Positions 1 through 9,320 of a DNA stretch of 17,509 nucleotides are shown piece by piece. The position numbers and the translations under genes are program-made. The stretch covers positions 1 to 17,509 of the forward strand of contig NAVB01001266.1 of the NCBI GenBank assembly GCA_002179805.1. The letters are read 5' to 3'. The notes under the pieces were generated by a model that saw only the letters and a program-made list of their open reading frames with translations, was not told the origin of the DNA and did no database searches. Source of the DNA: Acanthamoeba lenticulata (Eukaryota > Discosea > Longamoebia > Acanthamoebidae). Positions within the stretch are counted from its first letter, which is position 1, and every line of letters starts with the position of its first letter.

Positions 1-1551
1 ACCCACCCTGCAGCCCCTGTTCAGGACCAGGATGAACCCACCTGTCCATCGCCCACTCCGCACGTGTGCCCTGCGGTCACTGGCCTTCACCACTGTGAAT
101 GTGACTGTGAGGAGTTGGAGGTGGAGGACTACTTCACCTACGACACCAGCATTCCGGCCGACCAGATAGAGCCGGAGAGGTTTGGCATCTACCGGGCCGA
201 CGGTGAGGCTCAGGAGCACGAACGCCACAGGCGAGGTCCCATCGCTGGATGCCAAGCGCCCATCTCCTACTTTGGCGGGCCGGTCATGTCGGGGAGGAAT
301 GTCGTCTACTTCATCTACTACGGCGCCTTTTCCTCCTTCCACCCGAACGGAACCAATACGGCCACCAACAGAACCAAGAGCCTGATGACTCAGTTTGTTT
401 CCAACTTGTCGAACCACCCCTGGTTCAACATTACCACTGAGTACTATTCTCGGTGCGTCGCACGCTCTAGGCTACTTGCGCCAGCCAGCCGAGTTCACGC
501 TCGACTGATCTCTTGTCCCCATGCACAGGATGGCAGCGATTGTGGGCAAAGTCTGGGTCTGGCAGACGAACTATGTGCCGAGCACCATCACCTACGGAGG
601 TATGGACACTCTCACCATGCGGTTTGCTCGGTACTGACTCATTCTCTCTCCCGCCGGCTTCCTCCTCATAGGGGCGTTCTCTGTCAACACGCCCTACAAA
701 TACGCCACATGGAACGCGACGTGGGGCAAGTGGTTCATTGATAGCGGCGGCGTTGCTCAAGCGATTCAAGATGCTGTGGGTGGCCCCTCTAGGATCAGCA
801 ACGACGGCGTGTATATGTTCATCCCATCCAGCGACGTCTGTACGTGTGAATCCACAGTACCTCGCCACCACGCAGCACGAAACTCACTCTCCGCCCCCCT
901 TAGATACCGAAGGGTCGTGTGGCTACGGCGTGCCCAATTTCCAGGGCGCTTACTGCGCTTATCACACGTTCCAGGTATGGCCCTCTTCTTCGATGGACCA
1001 GCCAACTTTTGATCCTCATCGCGTGTTGTTGCAGGTGGTCAACTCAACGACAGCATTCAAGTACTCATTTATCTCCAATCCTGCCAACAACACGAACGAC
1101 TACTGTACCAAGTTCTGTTCGCACGAGGCTTACTTTGGTCTTGGCTCGAAGGTCTACCCTAACGAAAGGTTTGATCCTTTACTTGAGCCCTTGGTTTACT
1201 GTCCAACAGCTAATGTTGTCGTAACAGAGCGGCCGATACGATGATCTCGCTCATCGCTCATGAGCTCGTCGAAACGCTCACGGATCCCGTGTGGGCGCCT
1301 GTGGCCCGGTCGGCTTGGCTGGATCAGGTTGGGTGTGAGAACGCCGACATGTGCGCCTGGTACATTCCTCTTCTCGCCCTGCTTGCATACGCAGAGAGCA
1401 ACGCCATCTCATGACAAACGATCGCAGGACCTATGGCGCAACCAACACATCGACCAACGGAGGCAAGACCAACCTGTCCCTCGGTGGCCGCCAGTGGCTC
1501 GTCCAGCAAAACTGGGTCATAAGCAAGAACGACTGCGGCATGAGTCTTTGA
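1..1551 (+). CDS. EXORDIUM / phosphate-induced protein 1 family protein, 5' partial
   Basis: Seven exons: <1-452, 529-599, 672-839, 904-974, 1035-1168, 1228-1359, 1428-1551; the frame is continuous through all six GT-AG introns, giving 383 residues plus TGA. The frame is open at base 1, so the start and any signal peptide lie outside the window. Family marks seen are the PISYFGGPVMSG stretch (window residues 87-98) followed by VVYFIYYGAF, then GGAFSVNTPYKYATW, CGYGVPNFQGAYCAYH and the C-terminal GGRQWLVQQNWV block. Plant EXORDIUM proteins are secreted wall or apoplast proteins linked to growth; the role in protists is not known. The N-terminal window part is Cys-rich (CECDCEELEVEDY), and several NxS/T sites fit a secreted glycoprotein. 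An HELVE sequence at residues 310-314 is followed by TDP and GCENADMC, which could bind metal (inference). The gene converges on the dehydratase downstream. Confidence 0.85.
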
Positions 1552-2035
1552 GACTACTGCTGCTCAAAACACCCCACCTGTACTTTGGTGTATGCCTATG
1601 GCTCCCTCCCCTACTCTCTTTGTTGTGCTATGTTAGACAGACGGCCTTTTGGAAGGGCCTGTCCTTCTCCCCACTATTATTTGTAACAAACATGTGTTTT
1701 CAACTGTACTTCTTTATAAATTGTAGATGCTCCCAGCAGAGTCGTCGTCATTTTCTGGGGGTACAGAGGAGCAATGTTAAGCGTACAGTTGCTACTAGCA
1801 ACCTGAGAGTATAACTCCCATCTTACGCAAGCTCGCATAAGCGGCATCACAGGGATTTAGAGGACCGTCTTGTCAGCTTCAAGGAGCCTGCGCAACGGGT
1901 GGAGGAAAGAAAAAGAAGAATTAAATATTTAATATTTAAGAACGCATTAGCTGGCGATTTTTTGTTTATTTTTTCATATCTATATATACATATGAATACA
2001 TACATAAATGTATACATATGATTGGAAAAGAGGCT
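1552..2035. other. convergent intergenic region, AT-rich in its second half
   Basis: This stretch lies between the stop codons of two converging genes. No credible exon was found. The first part is the presumed 3' UTR of the EXORDIUM-like gene. From about 1915 to 2030 the sequence becomes strongly AT-rich, with a perfect short palindrome at 1921-1939 and a run of TATATA and CATATG-like words just before the dehydratase stop at 2036. It probably serves 3'-end formation for both genes (inference). Confidence 0.5.
1921..1939. repeat. perfect AT palindrome (9-1-9)
   Basis: TTAAATATT, one T, then AATATTTAA form a perfect inverted repeat in the spacer between two convergent genes. A stem made only of A-T pairs would be weak, so this may simply reflect the AT-rich 3' flank. 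Confidence 0.6.
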
Positions 2036-3827
2036 TTATCCCAAGTACCCAACTCTGGGGTGCGCGACGAGCGCAGAGTCCACAGTAGCGATCCAGTTGT
2101 TGTAGTTGTCACTGTTGCGGTACCACTCGACTGGTTTCGATCAAGCGCACGCGACGCGTTCCAGAGAGAGAAAGATACGTCAGCCGCTGTCCTACTTTTT
2201 TCTTTTGAAAGCAACTCCCTCCTGCGAAAAGAGCTAAGAAGAAGGAGAACGTACTGGTCTTAGCAAGGCCCTCCTCGAAGGAGACCTTTGGCTTCCAGCC
2301 AAGCTTCTCGGTCTCGCTGGTGTCGATGTAGTACCTGCGAGAGATAAAAAATAAAAAAATGATGATGATGATGAGCACAGAGTGGAGAAAGAGAGAGAGA
2401 GAGAGAGGAAGACGTGGGAAGAGTAGGGCACCTGAGGTCGTTGAAAAGCCTGTCCTCAACAAACTCGAGGTAGTCACTCTCCTTGTCCTCCAGACCAAAG
2501 GCCTTCAGCAGACGGCGCGCAACCTCAAGGTTGGAGAAGCAATCCTCGGAGCCGATGCTGTAGACCTTGCCGATCGTGCCGCAGTGAATGATCTTGTCAA
2601 ACGCCGCGGCGACGTCCTCGGCGAAGATGTAGTTACGCTTGTTGGATCCGTTGCCGTGGATGTAGCTGAAAAAAAAAAGAATAATCAATAATCAATAAAT
2701 AAATAAATAGGAAACACAGGTAAGAGAAGAGGCCTGGAGCGTACCACTTCCTCTGCCTGCTCAGCAAGGAGATGAACTTGGGAATGATCTTCTCGGGGAA
2801 CTGGTGCGGGCCATAGACATTGTTCGAACGCGTGATGATGATTGGCAGGTTGAAGGAGCGGTGGTACGAGCTGCACACAACAAGGCGAAAAGGTTCTCAT
2901 GTGAGCCACTCAAACTCAACACGGCTCACGGGTGGTTGCTCGGCGTACCGCACGACAAGCTCGGCAGCGGCCTTGCTCGCGGCGTAGGGGTTGGTGGGCT
3001 CCATGATGCCGTCGTTGGCCGCTTCCTGTTGTTCGACGTAGTGGCGTTAGTAACAGCTACATGTCGAATGAGAATGGTTTGTGGGACATACCGTGCTCTC
3101 ACCCTTGACCTCATCCGTCGAAACGTGGATGAAGCGCTTGATGCCCGCCACCTGTAATTCGATGAATTAACGGTTACGTTCCACTTCGCGGCAAGCGATC
3201 CACAGATGCCTGACGTACCTTGGCGGCCTCAAGCAAGACGTGGGTCCCCAGCACGTTGGTCTCGGTAAACTGGAACGAGTTACCGAAAGAGTTGTCTGTT
3301 GGCCGCCCAATTCAAAAGTGAGTTCATTCTACAGTAAGACTGCGGCCAGACAGCTCAAGCAAAGTGGAGCAGTGCTGTACCAACGTGGGTCTGCGCCGCA
3401 AAATGCACGATCGTATCGATCTCCTCCTCCTTCAAAATGTAGTTCACCAGATCAGCTGAAAGGATGTTGCCCTGCGCGACAGAAGTGAGTTTCAAGCCTT
3501 ACCGCAAGACGATCCAGCAGCGATCCAGTGTGGCTCGAAGAGTATGAATACCTTAACAAATTTGTAGTTGGGCTTGCCGTGCAACGATGAAATGTTCTTG
3601 AGCGAGGAGCAGTAGTCGAGCTTATCATAGTTGACGATCTTGTACTGAGGGTACTTGTTCACCAGAAGGCTTACAACGTGCGAGCCGCTACAGACCACCA
3701 CAAAGAGTCCATCAGCATCATTTCGGAGCAGGGAAGAAAAGAGAGAGGAGAGAAGAGAGTACATGAAGCCGGCACCACCGGTGACAAGGATGTTCTTGGG
3801 CGTGTACTCAGCGAAAGCGCTTTCCAT
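2036..3827 (-). CDS. NDP-glucose 4,6-dehydratase (probably UDP-glucose type, RHM N-domain-like)
   Basis: An extended short-chain dehydrogenase that would make NDP-4-keto-6-deoxyglucose, the first step to rhamnose-type sugars. Ten exons in transcript order: 3763-3827, 3552-3687, 3381-3471, 3219-3295, 3092-3151, 2949-3025, 2745-2870, 2432-2665, 2255-2334, 2036-2130; 346 residues, all introns GT-AG. Seen: NAD-binding VTGGAGFIGSHVV (15-27), [18 protein letters not shown], catalytic TDE at 135-137, YxxxK at Y157/K161, [28 protein letters not shown] and the C-terminal EWY with a final HPR. The [16 protein letters not shown] block and the HPR end favour the plant rhamnose synthase / UDP-glucose 4,6-dehydratase group over bacterial RmlB (recollection of the family). 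The usual DEVYG reads DEVKG (K139). No epimerase/reductase domain is fused. The start is the first Met before KNILVTGG. Confidence 0.92.
2359..2407. repeat. microsatellites inside a dehydratase intron
   Basis: Five ATG units at 2359-2373 and about 8.5 GA units at 2391-2407 lie within the 97-bp intron 2335-2431. On the coding strand the GA run is a CT tract, so it may help as a polypyrimidine stretch. It is also likely to vary in length. Confidence 0.7.
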
Positions 3828-4118
3828 GATGTACAACTGTAACGTGCGTGGGGGACAAAGAAAAGACGAGAACGTTGCTGCCCCTTCGCCTCCGGGTGGA
3901 GTTCCGGAGCCCGCAGTCGCGGGGGGCCGTTTTGTGGTTGCTATGCTTGGAATGCAAAATTTTATTGGCTTCGTTCTTGGCATTTCGGATCGGAAAATGG
4001 GCCTCGAGGCTGCAGAAAAGCGGGCCTCTAAGCCAGCTTGGCGGAGAGGTGATGGCCGAGCGGCCGACCAAGCGCCCACATCAGCTCGGAATACTTTGCT
4101 GCTATGAGTCTCATCTTC
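3828..4118 (-). promoter_or_regulatory. probable promoter and 5' UTR of the dehydratase gene
   Basis: These 291 bases separate the dehydratase start (3827, minus strand) from the stop of the upstream Rab gene on the same strand. They must hold the dehydratase promoter and the Rab 3' end. I see an A/T cluster at about 3954-3964 but no clear TATA box or other named element, so the call rests on position alone. Confidence 0.35.
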
Positions 4119-5050
4119 TCAGAAGAGCGAACAGCCCTTCTTCTTTTTTCCGGGGGCGGGGGCGCTCAGGTCAAGCGTGGGTGACGTTGTCTTTGCCTCT
4201 GTCTTCGTGTAGCGAGCCACCATGGCTCGAGACAGTTGCACGAACAGTTCTTCCACGTTCGAGCCTGTAATGGTGGTGATTTGAATGAGACACATGTGTG
4301 GGTTGTGAACGCCACGTCAACCCCAAACGCCACACGCAGGGACTTCTGAGTGAGGCGCTACATACCCGACTTGGCCGATGTCTCGATGAAGGGATATCCC
4401 TTGTCCTGAGCAAACTTGTCCCCCGCGTCTGTGCTCACCTGTCGCTCGTCCAGATCGGTCTTGTTGCCCGCCAGGAACACAACGACATCGCTTCGCGCAT
4501 ACCTGGAAGTCGTGTGCCGTATTGTCAACACCGAACGCAGTACAGATGGCACACAGCAAGAAGGAAGAGAGAGTTCCGCTCGCAAACATACCGCTGCATC
4601 TCCGAGACCCAGTTGTCCACGTTTGTGAAAGTGTCCTTCCTGCTGACGTCGTACGCGATGACGATGCCTGCAAACGTGTGGCCAAGCGAGCTGTGAGTAC
4701 GAAAACCTCCGGCAGCATTGTTGGGCCCAACGAAAATAACAAATGGGAAGAAGTTTGTATCTTCTTCAACAGCTAAGTACACATAAAAAAAAAGATATTT
4801 GTGGAGGGGGGGCGGTACCTTGCATGCCCTGGTACAATGAGCAGGTAATGTTGCCAAATCTCTCCTGGCCATCGGTATCGAAGAGGACAAGTTCAATACT
4901 CTTCCCGTCGACCTCAATTTGACGTTTCTTGCCGGGCTGACCCGACGGTGTGGGTGCTTGGTCTTCGTAGAAGGTATCCTCCACAAAGCGGTGCAATAAA
5001 CTTGTCTTACCCACCCCCGCGTCTCCCACCACGAACACCTTAAACGACAT
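4119..5050 (-). CDS. Rab/Ras-like small GTPase with CAAX tail and unusual switch regions
   Basis: Four exons in transcript order: 4819-5050, 4592-4667, 4366-4502, 4119-4264; 196 residues, three GT-AG introns. Seen: P-loop GDAGVGKTS (9-17), switch II FDTDGQERF (57-65), YDVSRKDTFTNVDNWV, the guanine-specific GNKTDLDE and ETSAKSGS. The tail ends in a Lys run and GCSLF-stop, i.e. one Cys in a CAAX box with Phe last, which predicts C20 prenylation and membrane attachment. Sequence style is Rab (WDTAGQ-like block, IAYDVS, W.sE). Two departures: the usual Ala of DTAGQ is Asp (D60), and switch I reads APTPSGQPG where Rabs have a STIGVDF-like sequence; T34 stays in the Mg-binding slot. Rabs switch between GDP and GTP forms to direct vesicle traffic. 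The Asp may weaken hydrolysis or GTP-induced closure (inference). The subfamily cannot be assigned by eye. Confidence 0.9.
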
Positions 5051-5452
5051 GGGCGCCTGCAATCAAAAGAATTCAAACAGCACAAAATGATCCACGATGA
5101 AAAACGATTCTGCCGCGATTGCAAAAAAAAAATGGAGAAATGAAGATGAACAAAACGATTGAGGCGTACTTGGTTCAGTGCGCGGGAAGCACTTGGTTGA
5201 TGGGTGGACTTTCTCGCTCTCTTTACGCCGAGCACAGAAGCGCTGCAGGTCGCCACCAAGGTCGAGAGAGGAACAGAAATTATTATGCGGAAAAGTAGCC
5301 AACCAAGAACCCCAAACGGCCACTTTCATTTTCTCCCCTCTCGGGTGTGCCCGAATAGGTCGTGTCGTTCGCGCTTCACAATGAAATTGAAAGCTACATG
5401 CACGACTGGCGTTGTATGATAAAGGGAAAGGCAAAAACTACAACTCCAGTCA
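5051..5452 (-). promoter_or_regulatory. spacer with Rab 5' region and FYVE-PH gene 3' end
   Basis: This 402-base spacer lies between two minus-strand genes. It holds the Rab leader with its likely UTR intron (5057-5169) and, further up, the promoter and the 3' end of the FYVE-PH gene. No third gene and no clear core promoter word was recognised. Confidence 0.4.
5057..5169 (-). other. probable 5' UTR (or N-terminal) intron of the Rab gene
   Basis: Six bases upstream of the Rab ATG there is a pyrimidine-rich stretch ending TTGATTGCAG. A strong GTACGC donor sits at 5169. Splicing would join ...CTGAACCAA to GCGCCCATG. The joined frame is open into the upstream exon, but no ATG was found in that frame close by, so a UTR intron is preferred. 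Confidence 0.5.
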
Positions 5453-6930
5453 TCAGAAGCTGGGTCTTCTGCGGCTGAGGATGTCGCGGCGAGTTGAGAC
5501 GGCAGTGTGGCCAGCCATCTCGTCGGGGAAGGTGACGGCAAGACAGGGCAATCCACCAAGGGAGCTGAGGTCCTCCTCTTCTGTCTGGTCCTGGTCTTGA
5601 CCCTGCTCGGTGTCGTCGTCTTCAAGGTCGACTTCATCGCCCTCATCGTCGCTGTCTTCCTCACTGGCATTGAGCTTGTTTTGCAGGAACTTGACCTGTC
5701 GTATCCGCGCCTCCTTGCTCTGGTACTGGAGGACGCACTCGCGGAGAGCCGCGAGCCATTCCTCTTTCTTCTGTCGGGGAGTGATCGTCTCGAAATAGAG
5801 CTCGGTGCCGTCTTCCAGCTTAAGCGTGAAGAAGAGGTCATCGATCACTGTTGCAGACCCACAAATCAATCAGTCACAACTCCGGAACAAGCAAGCAACA
5901 AAAAAAAGGGATAACGGACGCACCTTCGTCACTGGAAGGCAGGGCGCGGCGGTCAAAGGAGGAGTTGTCTGGTCCGGAGGTGATTCCGTGAATGGTTTGA
6001 AAGTCGATCGAGGTCGTTTCAACCACCCGATCAAGAGAGCGCCACGACAAGCGGAGCTGGTCCTCATCTTGGAAAGATAGCTTCATGTGCATGATCTTGG
6101 AGCGCAGGCCGTGCGCTTCCTTGGCGTAGTACTTGACCATGATGCCAGTCTTCAGCATTGGCAGCTGCTGGTCTCGGAAAGAGTGGCACCGGTCGCACAC
6201 TCGGACAGGCGTCCGGCCGTAGTTCAGGTGCGGCAACGACATGCGCTGCTTGGTGCACGCGTAGCAAAAGATCTCGCCACATCGGCGGCAGTGATGCTGT
6301 GACATCACCATCCACGTTAAGGTCAGGCCTTGTCGGGACACTCCCATCCTTTGATTGCGGCGAATGGTACCTTTCGCTTGAATGTCGAGAACGTGGCTTT
6401 ACAGCCGTGGCACTCGCCGGCAGCCGAGTCGTGCTTCCACCAAGGGTTGAGGGCCCTGTGAGGGGAAACCCCTGGGTCAGACAGGACAAGAGAACCCCTT
6501 TCCGCTGAGGGAGATACGTACTCAGAGGTAACAAGGTGGCTGAAGCGCGATGAAAGGTCTTCATCGCTCAGGGCGTTGGTCCACGAGGTTGAGATGGCTG
6601 CGGTCATCATTTCGGTGGTGGTGTTGTCGGGCAGCTTTTCCAGGGAACTAAAACCAACAACAAGCGTTAGAGGGCGCCCGAACACCAAGCACGTGCCGAG
6701 GGAACCGTACTCGATGAGCTTCTGAGAGGGCATGTAGATGGGCTTGGTCTTGTTTGTGTGCACGTAGCTAAGTTCGGGCTTCATCTGGGGCTTGACGAAC
6801 CCGTCTAGAGGAGGAAAAAGCTTGTGAGCCAGAAGCCGTATAGACAAGGTGGCTTGCCTCATGTTATTCCTGTACCTTGAGGGAAGCGGGCGGTCTGAAT
6901 AGGACGGGGCGAAGAGAGGACGGTGCCCAT
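5453..6930 (-). CDS. FYVE zinc finger and PH-like domain protein
   Basis: Six exons in transcript order: 6876-6930, 6711-6804, 6522-6647, 6371-6455, 5924-6296, 5453-5847; 375 residues, five GT-AG introns, ATG at 6930 in GACACCATGG. After about 90 residues without a known domain comes a textbook FYVE finger: WWKHD (97-101), CHGC, FKRKHHCRRCG (117-127), FCYAC and RVCDRC; all eight zinc Cys are present (107, 110, 123, 126, 131, 134, 154, 157). The WxxD and R+HHCRxCG motifs are intact, so PI3P binding on endosomes is expected. A PH-like fold follows at about 163-287, from LKTGIMVKYY through LRLSWRSLD to the closing helix EEWLAALRECV. The tail is very acidic (about 310-345) and ends with basic residues. 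No Rho-GEF domain is present, unlike FGD proteins. Likely role: a phosphoinositide-directed adaptor on endosomes (inference). Confidence 0.9.
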
Positions 6931-7923
6931 GGTGTCGGATCGGAGTGAGGGCGGGAGGGCTTGGCCCTTGAGTAGGTAAACTGTGGAAGGGGGGAGGGTG
7001 GGTGTTGGGATTGAGGAGGAACTGAGTCGGGACTCGGCTCATCAGGGACTGATTTTATGGCCCTGCCCCGTCTCGGCGAGGTTGGCTTCCGGCTCCCTCG
7101 TGTCTGCCTCGATTCCAACCTCATCTGCTGGTTATTTTCACCTGAATTTTGACCTTGCTACGAGACCCGCTGGATTCGCGGAGCCGACATCTTTGCTCAC
7201 TCCGGTTGGCTGATCCCACAGTATCATCTTTAGGTTACGTGTGGGTCGCCCTGCAAAGAACTTTCCTGGACGGGAACACTGGAGAAGGCGAGCAGCTCAT
7301 CAAGCGCCACCTCTTCCTTCTGTGTGACGCACAGTCCACGGGGCGCTCGACTAGAGCGACATTGAGTCTTTCAGCGAGATTCCTGCTTGCTCTGAGACTA
7401 GCCATGAGGGATGAACACCACTTGAAGCCACTTGAAGGCCGATCAGAGCCCTTCCTCAACTCGACGGATCGTTTGGGTGAGGCCTCCTGACATCGGCTAG
7501 TAAACAGCGCCCGGGTGCGGACATCGGAGAGACGCCTTGCAGGGAAGCTCGCTACGCTACTAAAGTCCTCCAGACCCTTCGCCCTTTGGACCTGGCCGGC
7601 TCCCAGACGAGGCCCTTTGCGTGTACGGCAAAGTCTGCTGGACTGTGGTTCATTTCCTCGGCACGAGACGCCAGGTTGAGATCCATCAATAAGAGAACAA
7701 GAGTAAGATATGGGCCAGGGTGCTGCTCTTCAAGCTCGTGCCCCCAGTAGTGCTGGCGGGCAGGCCACCACCATGAGAGCAAATGTCCAGAAATCTATGT
7801 GAATGGCCCACACCCACTCAGAAATCAAAAACCCGCGTTGCTCCAACGGCTCTGCGTTTTGAGCAACAGGCAATGAGAAATAGCCAAGATAAAATTTTTG
7901 AAAAAAAAGAAAAAAAAAGAAAG
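6931..7923. promoter_or_regulatory. 993-base divergent intergenic region
   Basis: This region separates two divergent genes, FYVE-PH (-) and the LRR protein (+), and must hold both promoters. Short open frames here lack an ATG start near their beginning and show no family motif. I could not build a spliced gene. Just before the LRR gene (about 7884-7923) the sequence turns into an A-rich leader. A small unknown gene or non-coding RNA cannot be excluded. Confidence 0.4.
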
Positions 7924-8831
7924 ATGGGTGCGTGCTGTGGCAAGCGGCTCACCAAGACGGAGATGGTCATCGTGGAGGCTCGCGCGCTGCAACAAGCCGA
8001 CCACGAGGTGAATGAAGTCAACATGCTGTTAGACGACCCATTCCCTCCCGGGGCTTGGGAAGAGATCACTTCAGTTCTCCGCCTTCCTCACAACTGCCGA
8101 CAGCTCGAGCTTCTTCAGGTGTCTCCCATCGCTTTCGTTCTTCTTCGCTTTCTTTTTCAGTCTATTCACTCGCTTCGGCCCTCCGTGCAGGTGCGACCGG
8201 ACGAGTACTGGGATGTCCCCACTTCTGGCCGCGCGGCCTTGGGCGACAAGCGCATCGAAACACTCGCGGCTGCGCTGGTGAACTACTCTCCCGAAGACCG
8301 AGAATGGCGCGAGGCGGCGAACCTCGTGAGTGGCGATGGTGGCAGCAGCGATGGCAGCAGCAGCGAGGGAACCAAGGCCTGCTCCGCCATCAAGTCGCTC
8401 TACCTCGACTTCAATGACATCGGGTCCGACGGTGCCAAGTACCTGGCGCGGATGATCATGCTCATGGACCTCCGTCAATCCTGTCAGTTGGTCACACTCA
8501 GCCTCAACAACAATCACATCGGCGATGAGGGCGCCATCGCGCTTGCCCGCGCCATCCGATCCAACTTCAGCCTGCAGCGAGTCTTCTTGCGGGACAACAA
8601 GATCAGCCCCATCGGCAGCCAGGCGCTGGCCGACGCCGTGGCGGCCAACAGCGCTCTCCTCGAGTTGGACATGTCCGGCAACCAAGGCGAGGCGGCCATT
8701 CAACAGGTGCGCCCCTTCATCCCCCTTCTTGGCGAGCAAGCAAGCGCGGAGGGTTGAGTCGAGTCTGACGCGGTGTCTCGTGTCCCCAACCACAGATTGC
8801 CGAGGCTTTGGTGCGCAATAAGCGACAATGA
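7924..8831 (+). CDS. leucine-rich-repeat protein with predicted N-myristoyl/palmitoyl anchor
   Basis: Three exons: 7924-8118, 8191-8706, 8796-8831; 248 residues, stop TGA at 8829. The start was chosen because MGACCGK gives Gly2 plus two Cys, a classic N-myristoylation and palmitoylation signal. An in-frame ATG at 7873 would hide this signal. The C-terminal half (about 131-248) carries ribonuclease-inhibitor-type LRRs: IKSLYLDFNDIGSDGAKYLA, LVTLSLNNNHIGDEGAIALA, LQRVFLRDNKISPIGSQALA and LLELDMSGNQ followed by IAEALVRN. That last phrase supports the small final exon. A Ser/Gly-rich linker (about 106-118) precedes the repeats. LRRs of this type are protein-binding surfaces; no NACHT, kinase or F-box domain is seen, so the partner is unknown. 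Intron 1 (72 bp) has no stop and is a multiple of three, so its retention would still give a protein. Confidence 0.82.
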
Positions 8832-9320
8832 TGTTCTGCATCTTCTATTGGCGCCAACCGACAAAAGTCGGATCGGGACAGCGGAAGGGACGGACGCGTG
8901 ACCGAGGACAGCCGGGGTGGATACGGCTCGTCGCGTTCTTCTTCCTCTTCTCCTTCGCTAAGCAGCCATCACTCTCCTCACAATCGCCACCATCGTCGTC
9001 TCGAGTGCGGCATTGCACATCACCTCTTCCTCCTTCTGCAAGGAAACTCTTTCTCGTGAGGCATCTCGCCCTCCGTACGGAGGACCCACCTCCTTCTCCA
9101 AAGATTCTTGTATACACGCCCCGCCAACACACGTGGCTATCCCTCTCTCTCTCTCTCTCTCTTTGTCTTTCTCTCGAGAAGAGATGGACAATCAGCAACA
9201 TGCACACAACGAAGCGTCGCTCTGCAACTCACTCTTGCGTATAGAGGTCTCTGTGTCAGTCAGGGCACACAGCAAGGTGTCATCTTTGTTGTTGCGTTTC
9301 ACATCCGCGCACACTCGAGT
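8832..9320. other. convergent 3' intergenic region
   Basis: This stretch lies between the stop codons of the LRR gene (+) and the cyclophilin gene (-). It holds the two 3' UTRs and a CT microsatellite at 9143-9162. One frame after the LRR stop reads as a Ser/Arg/His-rich stretch, but no convincing splice links it to a gene. Confidence 0.5.
9143..9162. repeat. (CT)10 microsatellite
   Basis: Ten uninterrupted CT units lie in the spacer between two convergent genes, followed by a looser pyrimidine-rich run. On the minus strand it is a GA tract downstream of the cyclophilin stop. Confidence 0.9.

Noticed and set aside
182..260. A possible 28-bp intron (GTGAGG...CACAG, about 205-232) in the first exon of the EXORDIUM-like gene.
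   Set aside because: It is too short and its removal would break the frame needed for the conserved block that follows.
1260..1814. A 184-codon plus-strand frame overlapping the end of the EXORDIUM-like gene.
   Set aside because: It runs across a clear intron (1360-1427) and is out of frame with the conserved last exon, so it is a shadow frame.
1976..2030. A TATATA/CATATG-rich stretch that looks like a promoter or origin.
   Set aside because: It lies between two stop codons of convergent genes, where no promoter is expected; AT-rich 3' flanks explain it.
7149..7782. Open frames on both strands in the divergent spacer (7149-7490 plus, 7552-7782 minus).
   Set aside because: Neither begins with ATG, neither shows a family motif, and no splice sites extend them into a convincing protein.
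8865..9060. A Ser/Arg/His-rich open frame just after the LRR stop, which could be joined in phase by skipping from 8810 to an AAAAG acceptor.
   Set aside because: The small exon 8796-8831 encodes IAEALVRN, which fits the LRR consensus, and the alternative acceptor is weak. The S/R-rich reading is probably chance in a pyrimidine-rich 3' region.
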